Below, one piece after another: positions 38,859-47,466 of a DNA stretch of 64,000 bases; position 1 is the stretch's first letter, and each line of letters starts with the position of its first letter. Location: NCBI GenBank assembly GCA_014706385.1, contig JACGZH010000004.1, forward strand, positions 2,221,806 through 2,285,805, in the 5' to 3' direction. A model generated the notes under the pieces. It saw only the letters and a list, made by a program, of their open reading frames with translations, was not told the origin of the DNA and did not search any database. This DNA is from Phaffia rhodozyma (lineage: Eukaryota; Basidiomycota; Tremellomycetes; Cystofilobasidiales; Mrakiaceae). Made by a program: the position numbers and the translations under genes.

Positions 38859-39029
38859 CTTTTTGTCCGGCCGGCACGGGCCGTGCCTCTCGGGTCTGCC
38901 TGGCCGGGCTGTGCTCTCAGGTGCGGTGCCATGGTAGTATGATGCCACGTTGCAACACTGCCACACCCCCTTGCTGTCTGCCGGTCCGTTTTGGACTGTG
39001 GACTGAATGAACAGACCGTACAGCATCCA

Positions 39030-39100
39030 ACAGCTGTGGTGAAATGGTATCATTGGTGCTTGCCATGCACTAGGCCGGGGTTCGATTCCCCGCGGTTGTA
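39030..39100 (+). tRNA. tRNA-Gly(GCC)
   Basis: Acceptor ACAGCTG/CGGTTGT (with G-U pairs); loop TTGCCAT; T-arm CGGGG/CCCCG. Starts with A rather than the usual G. No intron. Confidence 0.88.
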
Positions 39101-39291
39101 TCCTTTTTTTTTCTCGTCCCACACACCGATCGGCTCTGTGCTGGCGGGTGCACATCTGCCGATCGTCCGTGTTCGGTCTCGCCGACTGGTGCGATGATGG
39201 TGTGTGCTGCCGTTCGGACGAGCAGTGCGTCTGTGCCGACACAGGGGCAGGACACGAAGGACGTACCGACGCGCTCGGTGGACACCAACCG

Positions 39292-39364
39292 TCCTTCTTA
39301 GCTCAGTTGGTAGAGCGCGACACTAGTAATGTCGAGGTCAGTCGTTCAAATCGGCTAGCAGGAA
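39292..39364 (+). tRNA. tRNA-Thr(AGT)
   Basis: Stem CGACA/TGTCG with loop CTAGTAA. Acceptor TCCTTCT/AGCAGGA has one T-C mismatch at pair 5:68; T-arm AGTCG/CGGCT. No intron. Confidence 0.85.
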
Positions 39365-39562
39365 CATTCTTCTTTTTTTTATTCTCCGTTCATTTCCGTT
39401 CATTTCTTCTTCTTCTTTTTCTGTTGTATCCTTCCCTGTCGCCCCGGCGGGCGTCTGGTCGACGCGTGCTCGTTAGGGTTCCGCACAAAGCACAGCACCA
39501 CACCACACCACACACCACAAACGACACCACAAACAACACCACAAACGCAGGGAAAGCATGCT

Positions 39563-39661
39563 GGTGAAGTGGCCGAGTGGTCTAAGGCGCTGTGTTTAGG
39601 TCTCTCTTCCGAGTCCAGACCGCAGTCAGTAATGGCGCGAGTTCAAATCTCGTCTTCATCA
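39563..39661 (+). tRNA. tRNA-Leu(TAG), 19-nt intron
   Basis: Acceptor GGTGAAG/CTTCATC; stem CTGTG/CGCAG, anticodon TAG, 19-nt intron after position 37. Close paralogue of the Leu(AAG) gene 800 bp upstream. Confidence 0.9.
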
Positions 39662-39696
39662 TTCCTTTTGTCCCGGCCGGGGGGGGCAGGGCAGCT

Positions 39697-39778
39697 GGGG
39701 ATTTAGGCTAGTTGGTAAACTGGACGCTTCGCACTGTCGATCATGTGTCATTCCTGGGTTCGATTCCCGGAGTCTCCA
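39697..39778 (+). tRNA. tRNA-Ala(CGC), 10-nt intron
   Basis: Acceptor GGGGATT/AGTCTCC; stem GACGC/GTGTC, anticodon CGC, intron about 10 nt. Lies only 35 bp after the Leu(TAG) gene, the tightest spacing in the unit. Confidence 0.88.
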
Positions 39779-39935
39779 TCTCTTTTTGGTGTGTTTCGGT
39801 GTGTTTTGTTTTATCTTGGCGTATTTGATTTCGTTGCATTTCATATGGCATGTTGTGTGTCGTGTTCTGTGTGTCTTCTCTTGGTCTGCTGCCCACCGGC
39901 TTGTGCTCACCGCTCACCGAGCGGCGTCCATCCAA

Positions 39936-40045
39936 GGCCGTTTGGCGGAGTGGTCTAACGCGGTAGCCTCGAACGAGTCCCCTCTGTGGGACGACGCGAC
40001 AGCTACTCTTCTCTGAAGGCGTAGGTTCAAATCCTACAGCGGTCG
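39936..40045 (+). tRNA. tRNA-Ser(CGA), 27-nt intron
   Basis: Acceptor GGCCGTT/AGCGGTC with G73; stem GTAGC/GCTAC, anticodon CGA, intron 27 nt; long variable arm; T-arm GTAGG/CCTAC. Confidence 0.9.
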
Positions 40046-40187
40046 TCCTTTCTCTTTTTCTTTTTGCCCACTTCCGTTCTCTCTGCCTTCTGTCGCGTCG
40101 ATCCTTCCTTGCTGTCTGTGTTTGCTGTCTCCGCATGCTCACACCCCGCCAGGCAGACAGACAGACGGGCTGACGGGCTGCCATCGT

Positions 40188-40281
40188 GCGTGATTGGTGT
40201 AGTGGTATCACGCCAAGTTTGGGCACACTTTCTGCCGTGCACATCTCTTGGAGGTCTTCGGTTCAATCCCGGAATCGCGCC
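40188..40281 (+). tRNA. tRNA-Pro(TGG), 22-nt intron
   Basis: Acceptor GCGTGAT/ATCGCGC, C73; stem CCAAG/CTTGG, anticodon TGG, intron 22 nt; T-arm TTCGG/CCGGA. Confidence 0.9.
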
Positions 40282-40811
40282 TTTTTGTTCGGCCCGTCTG
40301 GGCGGGTGGCGTGGTCGGTGTAGGGTTACTTGCTGTGTCAGTTGCTGTGTTACTTGCTGTGCTACTCATAGGATTACCCGCCACATAGCGTCCGCTGTTA
40401 CCCTATGCTGTGTACTCTTTTTTTTTTTCTTTTTTCTTTTTCCTCTCCCGTTTTTTCTTTGTCCTTTTTCTTTCCTCTTTTTTCCTCTTTTTTCCTTCTT
40501 TTTTCCCTTCTTTTTCCCCCTCTTTTTTCCCCTCTTTTCCCTCTTTTCCCTTCTTTTCCCTCTTTTCCTTTTTTCTTCTTTTTTCTTCTTTTTTCTTCTT
40601 TTTTCTTCTTTTTTTTCTGTCAACGATAGATGCATCAATATAGAAAGAGAAAAAGACATATGGCAGAAAGACAACAGCATAACAATGGCAACACAGTAAA
40701 AACATAGCGAGAACACAATGAGAACACAACGAGAACACAACCATGCAATGCAATGCACCAGCAACACAGTGTCAACACAGTGTCAACACAACAGAAAGAC
40801 CAAAACAAAAG
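40282..40811. other. Longest tRNA-free spacer, with polypyrimidine tract
   Basis: About 530 bp without a tRNA. About 40417-40618 is an almost pure C/T tract (TTTTTTC/TTCCTC units); then A-rich sequence with repeated GAACACAA motifs. Units 2 and 3 have the same tract at about 50167-50438 and 60023-60259 with length changes. Confidence 0.7.
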
Positions 40812-40824
40812 AAGGCAAAGATCC

Positions 40825-40921
40825 TCGTAGTCAGACGCCTTACCGCTGGGCCACTCGGCCAGAGCGAATGGGTGGTGGGACCACTAGACCAAGACGGGGT
40901 TCGAACCCGCGATTTCCTGAT
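40825..40921 (-). tRNA. Circularly permuted tRNA-Arg(ACG)
   Basis: On the minus strand the 3' half comes first (40921-40886: position 38, stem TCAGG, variable AAATC, T-arm GCGGG-TTCGAAC-CCCGT, acceptor CTTGGTC). After a 26-nt spacer comes the 5' half (40860-40825: acceptor GGCCGAG, D-arm TGGCCCAGCGGTAAGGC, stem TCTGA, loop CTACGA). The halves rejoin to a normal tRNA-Arg: GGCCGAG pairs 7/7 with CTTGGTC and TCTGA pairs with TCAGG (wobbles allowed). Neither half has a partner in the conventional order. The outer flanks form an 11-bp inverted repeat (40812-40822 with 40961-40971), and leader CTTGT (40930-40926) can pair with ACGAG at the anticodon, a bulge-helix-bulge-like splice structure. B box precedes A box. 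A TTTTG terminator follows. Confidence 0.85.
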
Positions 40922-41154
40922 GCATACAAGCTGGCAGCCGGCCATGACGACCGTTCCACCATCTTTGCCTTTAGCTTTCGTCTGGTTGTGTGGATGTATG
41001 GCCAAGTGGATGTGTGGGCGTTGGCTCTGCTAGGGTTATCCGAGGCGGTGGGCGTCCGGCCGATCCGTCCGATCGCCCATCGGATATCGGACGTCGGACG
41101 TCGGACGTCGAGCCCCGGAGTACGGAGCCCGGCGGAGAAAAGGCCGTGTCGATC

Positions 41155-41238
41155 GGTCGCCTGGTCTAGTGGTATGACGCTTGCTTCACATCTCACCCGG
41201 TGCGCAATAGGTCGCCAGTTCGATCCTGGCGGTGACCA
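41155..41238 (+). tRNA. tRNA-Val(CAC), about 12-nt intron
   Basis: Acceptor GGTCGCC/GGTGACC; anticodon CAC in stem CTTGC/GCAAT (one mismatch at 27:43); T-arm GCCAG/CTGGC. D-loop is one base shorter than in the unit 2 copy. Confidence 0.85.
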
Positions 41239-41465
41239 TGACGTCTTTTTGCCCTCAGCACACGCCCACGATGGACAGACCGAGAGAAGCCATCGCAAGA
41301 TAAGATGCATGATAAGATACACAGCCAGCCGACAGAGATGGCAGATAAGATCGACAGACACGATCGATCGGCAAGAAAGAAAGAAGATAAGATGGCGATA
41401 AAGACAAAAGACAAAAGACAAAAGACAAAAGATACAAGATAAAAGCCAGGTCGGCAAAAAGACAA

Positions 41466-41565
41466 GGCGCGATCCCGGGATTGAACCGAGGACCTCCGTC
41501 AGACACGTGTTTCATGCGAGCCAGCAAAGCCCGAAGACGGCGTGATACCACTACACCAATCCCGC
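41466..41565 (-). tRNA. tRNA-Pro(CGG), 28-nt intron
   Basis: Stem CCGTC/GACGG, anticodon CGG, intron 28 nt; acceptor GCGGGAT/ATCGCGC has a G-G mismatch at pair 4:69; T-arm CTCGG/CCGGG; C73. Confidence 0.87.
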
Positions 41566-41643
41566 CAGTGATCGCACAGGCCTGGCCGGTCAGTTTGTCG
41601 GTCTCCAGCCGGCCGTCCGTCCGTCCGTCCGGGAGGCAAAAGA

Positions 41644-41741
41644 TACTCCATATGAGGTTCGAACTCATGATCCTTGTTAAGCACTAGAGGCACGGACGGC
41701 AACCTATAAGAACAATGCGATAACCACTTCGCCAATGGAGT
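41644..41741 (-). tRNA. tRNA-Ile(TAT), 25-nt intron
   Basis: Acceptor ACTCCAT/ATGGAGT; stem TTGTT/AACAA, anticodon TAT, intron 25 nt; T-arm ATGAG/CTCAT. Ile(TAT) carries an intron in many fungi. Confidence 0.9.
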
Positions 41742-41914
41742 AAAGGTAAGCGTCGGTGGAAAAAGACGAGAGATGACAAGACAGGACGAGACAGGACGAG
41801 ACAGGACGAGAGAAGGCCGCACCGGACGGCACACGCCAGACCGGGCCGAGTCCGACAGAAGACGGCACAGGCGGCAGGAGGGAGGACGGGAAAAAGAGGG
41901 CGAAAAAAAAGGAA

Positions 41915-41997
41915 AGGTCCTACTCAGATTCGAACTGGGGATTCGAGAAGGTGAGTCAATCAGAATCTCGCGTGATAACCAACTTCACCATAGAACC
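41915..41997 (-). tRNA. tRNA-Gln(CTG), about 10-nt intron
   Basis: Acceptor GGTTCTA/TAGGACC; stem CGAGA/TCTCG, anticodon CTG, short intron; one C-A mismatch in the T-stem. Confidence 0.87.
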
Positions 41998-42189
41998 GGT
42001 CGTTGTCGGCCTATTGCCCTCGCGAGTCTCGTTCTGGCGGTGTGTCCGCTGGCAAGGGTCCGTCGGCGCGTGTCCGCTGGCAGGTGTGCTTACATCGCTG
42101 GCCGACCTGTCCGCCCGCCGCACGTGGCCCGGCCGGCATGACACGCACGGCCGACCCGATACACACAGCGGACATCGGAGCAAAAAGCA

Positions 42190-42262
42190 AGCCCAAACGC
42201 GGATTTGAACCACGGACCTCACCGTTACGAGCGGCGCACTATAACCACTTAGCTATTCGGGC
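42190..42262 (-). tRNA. tRNA-Thr(CGT)
   Basis: Acceptor GCCCGAA/TTTGGGC; stem CGCCG/CGGTG, loop CTCGTAA; no intron. Confidence 0.88.
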
Positions 42263-42413
42263 CTGGTGCCCGTCGCCCGGTCGTGTTGTCTCTAAGGGTG
42301 TTGGTGTGTCGATGTGTTGGTGTACCGGTGTGGTCAGGACCCGGCCCACACCGTCCGCTCGGCCAGACGTAGCCCATCGAGGTCGACCGCCGGGGCGGCT
42401 GGGCAGTCAACGT

Positions 42414-42500
42414 GCCTGGGTAGTTTAGTGGTAAAACGTAGGTCTCATACCGTCACCCGAGTGTGATCCTCAGCCGCGAGTTCGATTCTCGCTCTGGGCA
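42414..42500 (+). tRNA. Probable elongator tRNA-Met(CAT), about 16-nt intron
   Basis: Acceptor GCCTGGG/TCTGGGC, D-arm and T-arm (GCGAG/CTCGC) are sound. The anticodon region reads CTCATA, as in elongator Met, but stem TAGGT pairs poorly with TCCTC (three good pairs). The intron is assumed after position 37. Identity is therefore less certain than for its neighbours. Confidence 0.55.
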
Positions 42501-42742
42501 ACTCTTTTTTTTCCTCTTTTGCTGTGTTTCCCATCCTTCCTGATGGTTGGTGGGCGGCCGGGCTGGGCCAGGCGGAGGTGCGGTCGGATCCGGCCGTCAG
42601 ATGGGCTGAGCATGACGGCAGTGGAAGTGGCGGCGGTGGCGGTGGCGGTGGCGTCGGCAGTGCTGATGACGACGACGACTGCTGCTGCGCAGAGTCCGCT
42701 TGGACGAGAATCTATCCGGACAAACGGTGCTGGCACCATACC

Positions 42743-42829
42743 CGCCGCTTAGCTCATCTGGAAGAGCGTTGGTTTGTAAAGGATACACTTGTTCACCGAA
42801 GGCACTCGGTTCGATCCCGAGAGCGGCGA
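42743..42829 (+). tRNA. tRNA-Tyr(GTA), 14-nt intron
   Basis: Acceptor CGCCGCT/AGCGGCG (C1:G72, the eukaryotic Tyr identity pair), stem TTGGT/ACCGA, anticodon GTA, 14-nt intron. Confidence 0.93.
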
Positions 42830-43051
42830 TCTTGTTTTTTTGCCTTTTGCTTTTTGTTCTTTTTTGTTCTTTTTTTTCTGCCTTGTGGCTGCTTCCTCTT
42901 TGACTGCTAGGGTTCCTGCCTTCGGTCCAGTCCGGTCGCTCTCACGCAGCATGCGCACTGTCTCGGCCAGACGGGCGATGCGACCGATGACGTTCTCCCA
43001 GCTGCTGCTGCCGATGTAGTGGTCACCGGGGCAGGGCAAGTGATCATATCT

Positions 43052-43150
43052 GGCCGATTGGTGTAGTGGCTATCACAGCAGTTTTCGGTACTCGTCCGCA
43101 AGGTCGTCTTCGCTCGCTGCTGGTCGTCGGTTCGATCCCGACATCGGTCT
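43052..43150 (+). tRNA. tRNA-Arg(TCG), 26-nt intron
   Basis: Acceptor GGCCGAT/ATCGGTC, close to that of the permuted Arg gene. With position 26 an A, stem GCAGT/GCTGC gives anticodon TCG and a five-base variable loop; a register shift would give TTC (Glu), but G1 and the variable-loop length favour Arg. Confidence 0.78.
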
Positions 43151-43364
43151 AAATGTTCACTTTTTGTGTCCCCCTTTCTTTTTTGCCCTCCTTTTTGCCC
43201 TTCTTTTTCTCTGCACGCTCTCTCTGCACTCTGTTTCTATCGGCCGTTGTGTGGGTCACTGTCTGTCCGACCGGTCTGGCCTGTGTGCGCGTGTCCACCA
43301 CGGTCGAGCCAGGTCGACACAGCTCCCTGTGGTGGGGCAGGCAGACGGGCGGGAAAACAAAAAA

Positions 43365-43438
43365 AGACCCATACCCGACTTGAACGGATGACCTCAAGAT
43401 TTGGAATCTTGCGCTGCTACCAACTGAGCTAATGGGTC
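43365..43438 (-). tRNA. tRNA-Trp(CCA)
   Basis: Acceptor GACCCAT/ATGGGTC; stem CAAGA/TCTTG, loop TTCCAAA; T-arm ATCCG/CGGGT; no intron. Confidence 0.92.
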
Positions 43439-43595
43439 GCTTGCCCGGAGGCTCCGTGCCCAGAGGGTATGTCGAGCGCCCGGCTGGCTGGCCGTACAGA
43501 CGGTGGCACCATGCGGCCGGCTTGCAGGCCTCCAGCACGGACGGCCGGACGGGGGCCAGGGAAAAAACCGAGGGAAAACGAGCAAAAAGACAATG

Positions 43596-43667
43596 TTGCC
43601 AAGGCCCGTCTCGATCAGGCGACCTCCGGGTTATGAGCCCGGCGCGCTTCCACTGCGCTACTTGGCA
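43596..43667 (-). tRNA. Initiator tRNA-Met(CAT)
   Basis: Body reads AGCGCAGTGGAAGCGCGC, stem CCGGG/CCCGG with CTCATAA, and a T-loop ATCGAGA with A54 and A60, the eukaryotic initiator marks. Pair 1:72 is T-A. No intron. Confidence 0.94.
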
Positions 43668-43734
43668 TTGATGGGAGACCATGGCTGAGGAGTGTGTATG
43701 TGGTGTCGGCCGCAGGTCACGTGCCGGTGTCGAT

Positions 43735-43806
43735 GTCAGTGTCGACGTCAGTGTCGATGCCAGTGCCAGCACCAGTGTCATTACCAATGCCAGTGTCAAT
43801 GCCAGT
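43735..43806. repeat. GTCAGTGTC-type minisatellite
   Basis: Imperfect 6-12 bp repeats (GTCGATGTCAGT, GCCAGTGTCAAT) in the spacer before tRNA-Ile; also in units 2 and 3. Confidence 0.65.
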
Positions 43807-43875
43807 CACACCATCGACTGGTGCGACCGACGGTACACCTGGCCATGGTCTGCCGGGTGGGCCTGACAGTCATCG

Positions 43876-43949
43876 GATCGATTAGCTCAGTTGGTTAGAG
43901 CGTGGTGCTAATAACGCCAAGGTCGCGGGTTCGACCCCCTCATTGATCA
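43876..43949 (+). tRNA. tRNA-Ile(AAT)
   Basis: Acceptor GATCGAT/ATTGATC; stem TGGTG/CGCCA, loop CTAATAA; one C-T mismatch in the T-stem; no intron. Confidence 0.9.
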
Positions 43950-44205
43950 CTTTTTCTTTCTTTTTCTAATTTTCGCCATCTTTTTTTGCCATCTTTTTTG
44001 CACCCCTCCTGTTCTCGACCGTTGCGGTCTGTGTGGCATTGTTGTCGACTGGCACGCTCCATGGTGAGCGATGCAGTGTTGTGACGGTGTGACGATGTGG
44101 TGGTGCAGTGGCGACGATGGGAACGCAGATATACACCCGGCTGTGCTGGACAGTGTCCGACCAGACATGGGCCTATGGTGTCTGGGCTGGGCTGGGAGGC
44201 ATCGT

Positions 44206-44292
44206 GCATGCTTGGTGTAGTGGTATCGCGCCATGTTAGGGTCTTTGCGCCTTGTCTCATGGAGGTCCTCAGTTCAATCCTGGGAGCGTGCC
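44206..44292 (+). tRNA. tRNA-Pro(AGG), 15-nt intron
   Basis: Acceptor GCATGCT/AGCGTGC, C73; stem CCATG/CATGG, anticodon AGG, 15-nt intron. Confidence 0.9.
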
Positions 44293-44501
44293 TTTTTTCC
44301 TTTTCCTTTCGTTCTTTGTTTCCTTTTCCCGAGCGCTTCCTGTCGCTCTTCGTTGTTTTCTGCCACTTTTCACTCACTTTTTGCCACTCTCCGCCACTTT
44401 CTCGGCAGCAGACAAGCGATGTGTGCACCCGGTGGAGACGTCTCTGACGCATGGACAAGCTGTCTGGACAAGGTGTCTGGACACGGATGACAGCCATCAA
44501 G

Positions 44502-44573
44502 TCCTCAATTGTCTAACGGCTATGATAACCGCCTCTCACGCGGTAGGCCCGGGTTCGACTCCCGGTTGGGGAT
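44502..44573 (+). tRNA. tRNA-Glu(CTC)
   Basis: Acceptor TCCTCAA/TTGGGGA; stem ACCGC/GCGGT, loop CTCTCAC; no intron. Confidence 0.92.
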
Positions 44574-44803
44574 CTCTCTTTTGGTCTTTTCTTTTGCTCT
44601 CGTTTCTTTTTTTCTTTTTTTCCTTGTCCTTCTTTCCTTTCGTCTTTCTGTTTCGTCTTGTTTTTGTATGTCCGTTCTGACCACTGGTATCAGCGCTGGT
44701 GTGTGCCTGCGGGTACTGTGTGGTTGAATGCACGGTATGGGGTGCATGCACCGGCCAGCTGTCCAGCCACCTGGCGAGCGGACAAGGCTGACAACCAACC
44801 GAC

Positions 44804-44875
44804 TCTTGGATGGTCTAACGGTTATGATTTCCGCCTGTCACGCGGGAGACCGGGGTTCGACTCCCCGTCCGGGAG
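44804..44875 (+). tRNA. tRNA-Asp(GTC)
   Basis: Acceptor TCTTGGA/TCCGGGA; stem TCCGC/GCGGG, loop CTGTCAC; T-arm CGGGG/CCCCG; G73. Confidence 0.92.
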
Positions 44876-44904
44876 CACTTTTTGCCTTTTGCTCCTCTCT
44901 TTTG

Positions 44905-44958
44905 TACTTGCATTTGTACTTGCATTTGCATTTGCATTTGCATCTGCATTTGCATTTT
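44905..44958. repeat. (GCATTT)n repeat
   Basis: About eight imperfect hexamers after tRNA-Asp, shortened in unit 2. Confidence 0.75.
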
Positions 44959-45256
44959 TTCTTTCCATTCTCTTTTGCTGTACAGCTGTATGGTTGTCTT
45001 GCTTTGTTGTGTTTGTCCGTCGACGGCCATCGATCGTTATCTTTTTTTCTTTGGTCTGTATGTCTCCTTCTTTTTCTCTTTCTTTTTCTTTTGCTCTCTT
45101 TGACGGCGCATGTTTGGCAGCACACGCTCCGAAAGACGCACCGAGCACAGCACAGCACAGCACAGCACGCCGACACGTGTGCGCTGGGCAGACCAACTGG
45201 CTGGATGGCTGTTGAGCACAGGCTATGGGCAGTCGATCGGCAGACCGAGACCATAC

Positions 45257-45339
45257 GCTGTCTTAATCAAGTGGTCTACGATGAGAGATTAGAAATCTCT
45301 TCCTCTTTGAGGGCGCAGGTTCGAATCCTGCAGACAGCT
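45257..45339 (+). tRNA. tRNA-Ser(AGA)
   Basis: Acceptor GCTGTCT/AGACAGC; stem AGAGA/TCTCT, anticodon AGA; long variable arm; no intron. Confidence 0.9.
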
Positions 45340-45562
45340 TTCTTTTGCACCCTGTACTTTGCCACCGTGGCCTTTGCTCTTTTTGCTTTTTTTTTTCTTC
45401 TTCTTCTCTTCTATGCCTTTGCCTATGTGTGTCTATGGTTGTCGTTCATGTATGCATAGTACGCACACACCGGGCAGCCAGCCCAAACAAAAAAAAAAGA
45501 CGGCCACACCATCGAAGCCATCCTCACTGACACACAGAGCGAGGACCGGAAAAAAAAAGGGA

Positions 45563-45648
45563 TGCCGTCAGCCTGAATCGAACAGGCGACCTTATGATTG
45601 CGGACAGATGTCTTCAGTCATACGCTCCACCAATTGAGCTATGACGGC
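45563..45648 (-). tRNA. tRNA-Phe(GAA), 13-nt intron
   Basis: Acceptor GCCGTCA/TGACGGC; stem TATGA/TCATA, anticodon GAA, 13-nt intron. Confidence 0.93.
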
Positions 45649-45843
45649 CGATGACAGTCAGCGCCGTCCATCAGGCCATGGCCCGTCTGGGTGGCTGTCG
45701 GGCCGTCGGGCCGTCCGGCTGGCACTCACTCGGTCGGTCTCAGCCGGGTCGGTGTGTGTGCTGACGCGGCAGGCAAAACATGCTGGGCACTGACCGTCAG
45801 CGTGTGCTGTCTGAGTGCTCGGACACAGCAGGCGACCATCCCA

Positions 45844-45916
45844 TGCCCTGTAGCTCAGTTGGTAGAGCGTGGAGCTGTTAACTCCAAGGTCTACGGTTCG
45901 AGCCCGTACGGGGCAG
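45844..45916 (+). tRNA. tRNA-Asn(GTT)
   Basis: Acceptor TGCCCTG/CGGGGCA; stem TGGAG/CTCCA, anticodon GTT; no intron. Confidence 0.93.
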
Positions 45917-45970
45917 TCTTTTTGTCGTCTTTTTGTCGTCTTTTTGTCGTCTTTTTGTCGTCTTTTTGTC
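45917..45970. repeat. 11-bp tandem repeat TCTTTTTGTCG
   Basis: About five copies directly after tRNA-Asn, so the terminator T-run is repeated. Confidence 0.8.
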
Positions 45971-46112
45971 TCCTCATTTTTTTTCCCTCTCCCTTTCCTG
46001 TGCAGTACTTCCCCTCTCGTCTTCTGCCGTCCATGAGGTGTGCGTGTTCTTGGTATGTTCTTGCGATGGACATCATCCATCTTCCACCAGCATGCTCGGC
46101 CGGCAAGAAAAA

Positions 46113-46185
46113 AGGAGTCACCCGGGATTGAACCAGGGACCTGCTGGGTTGCAACCAGCCGCAACTACCGCTGTGCTATAACTCC
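46113..46185 (-). tRNA. tRNA-Cys(GCA)
   Basis: Acceptor GGAGTTA/TGACTCC; stem GCTGG/CCAGC, loop TTGCAAC; T73 as usual for Cys. Confidence 0.93.
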
Positions 46186-46466
46186 GTATGAGGCTGCCGC
46201 GCCATCGGACAGATCATCCACAGGCACGCTTGCACACATGCACACAGCACAGTGGCAGCCGCTTTGTCGTCCTGCGATCGAGTAGTGGCAGCTGTGGACG
46301 CAACATCGCCCGGTGCGACCAGGCCGGCGTCACAGATGCTGCATCTGCACAGAGAAAACAAAAGGAACAAAGGAGCAGAAAAAAGAACAGGAAAAAAGAG
46401 CAAGAAAAAAGAGCAAGAAAAAAGAGCAAGAAAAAAGAGCAAAAAGAACAAAAAGAACAAAAAGAG

Positions 46467-46538
46467 TAGTCGCACCCAGAGTCGAACTGGGGTCGTGAGT
46501 GTGTTAGACTCAAGTGATAACCGTTACACCATGCAACT
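46467..46538 (-). tRNA. tRNA-Val(AAC)
   Basis: Acceptor AGTTGCA/TGCGACT; stem TGAGT/ACTCA, anticodon AAC; no intron. Confidence 0.92.
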
Positions 46539-46729
46539 CTGATGACTGCCGGTCTCTGCCCAGTATCCTACTCATCGACCAGGCACCGCTCGCTCCGCCG
46601 TCTGCCCGCCCGCCGCTGTGTGTCCATCGGTCGGCCGGCCCATCAGCCCGATCGTGCGACACCGGGACCATGCCTGCCGACAAGCTGGCCCTCAGACGAG
46701 GCAGCCCGGGGAGAAAACAAAAAGGATCG

Positions 46730-46802
46730 TTCCCCATCCGGGAGTCGAACCCGGGTCCTCAGCGTGAAAAGCTGATATCGTAAACCGTTTGACCAATGAG
46801 GA
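46730..46802 (-). tRNA. tRNA-Glu(TTC)
   Basis: Acceptor TCCTCAT/ATGGGGA; stem TCAGC/GCTGA, loop TTTTCAC; no intron. Confidence 0.92.
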
Positions 46803-46942
46803 CTAGTACAAGCACGCCGAATCGGTCGAGTCGTCTGCAGTCGTCTGCAGTCGTGCGCAGTCGTGTGCAGCCTGCTCCGTCGTGCGGTAGGCTGTGAGCG
46901 GGTGGCCGCCGGTCAGCATGCTTCCGACCGGACGGCAAAAAG

Positions 46943-47014
46943 TGGACCCAGCAGGGATTGAACCCGCGGCCTTTCGCATGCAAAGCGAATGTGATACCAC
47001 TACACCATAAGCCC
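46943..47014 (-). tRNA. tRNA-Ala(TGC)
   Basis: Acceptor GGGCTTA/TGGGTCC (G-U at three pairs); stem TTCGC/GCGAA, loop TTTGCAT. Confidence 0.9.
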
Positions 47015-47052
47015 GTGTGGGATGGAGGCGTGGTGTGTCGGCCGGTGGGGCG

Positions 47053-47112
47053 AAGTGCGGTGCGGTGCGGTGAGGTGCGGTAAGGTGCGGTGCGGTAAGG
47101 TGCGGTGAGGTG
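47053..47112. repeat. (GCGGT)n / GTGAG short repeats
   Basis: Pentamer repeats GTGCG/GTGAG between tRNA-Ala and tRNA-Leu; a related TGTGCGGGAG repeat lies at 47290-47340. Confidence 0.7.
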
Positions 47113-47188
47113 AGGTCTGGTATGATGCTATCAGAAACAGAGTCTTGGTTGCAAAACCACACGGAACCTCTCGGCGGGGGGCAAAAGA

Positions 47189-47270
47189 TGAACAGAGGGG
47201 GATTCGAACCCCCGCATCTTGCGATATCAGAACTTGAGTCTGACGCCTTAGACCGCTCGGCCATCTGTCC
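47189..47270 (-). tRNA. tRNA-Leu(CAA)
   Basis: Acceptor GGACAGA/TCTGTTC; stem TCAGA/TCTGA, loop CTCAAGT; long variable arm; no intron. Confidence 0.92.
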
Positions 47271-47380
47271 GGATGGGGTGCGTGAGGTGTGTGTGGGTCC
47301 GGGAGTGTGCGGGAGGTGTGCGGGAGTGTGCGGGAGTGTGGGCCGGGTAGAGCGAGTGCACCCTGCCCGGGCACACACAC

Positions 47381-47466
47381 GCCCCGTTGGCAGAATGGTA
47401 ACGCGTCTCCTTCCTACTGTCTGGTGAGAGAGGTGAAGATTCTGGGTTCAATCCCCAGGCGGGGTT
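47381..47466 (+). tRNA. tRNA-Arg(CCT), 14-nt intron
   Basis: D-arm GGCAGAATGGTAACGC and stem TCTCC with CCT resemble fungal Arg(CCT). Stem 3' side GGTGA has one T-T mismatch; acceptor pair 1:72 is G-T. Confidence 0.83.

Noticed and set aside
40811..40975. Conventional tRNA in normal order at the permuted Arg locus
   Set aside because: With the T-arm at 40894-40910, the 3' acceptor CTTGGTC finds no 5' partner upstream; on the plus strand the palindromic GTTCGAAC does not give a five-pair T-stem. Only the permuted order pairs.
42414..42500. tRNA-His identity for the Met-like gene
   Set aside because: A GTG trinucleotide occurs in the insert, but no anticodon stem forms around it and the discriminator is A.
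43052..43150. tRNA-Glu(TTC) reading of this gene
   Set aside because: The stem could shift by one base to give TTC, but D-arm geometry, the five-base variable loop and the G1 acceptor favour Arg(TCG); a clear Glu(TTC) lies at 46730-46802.
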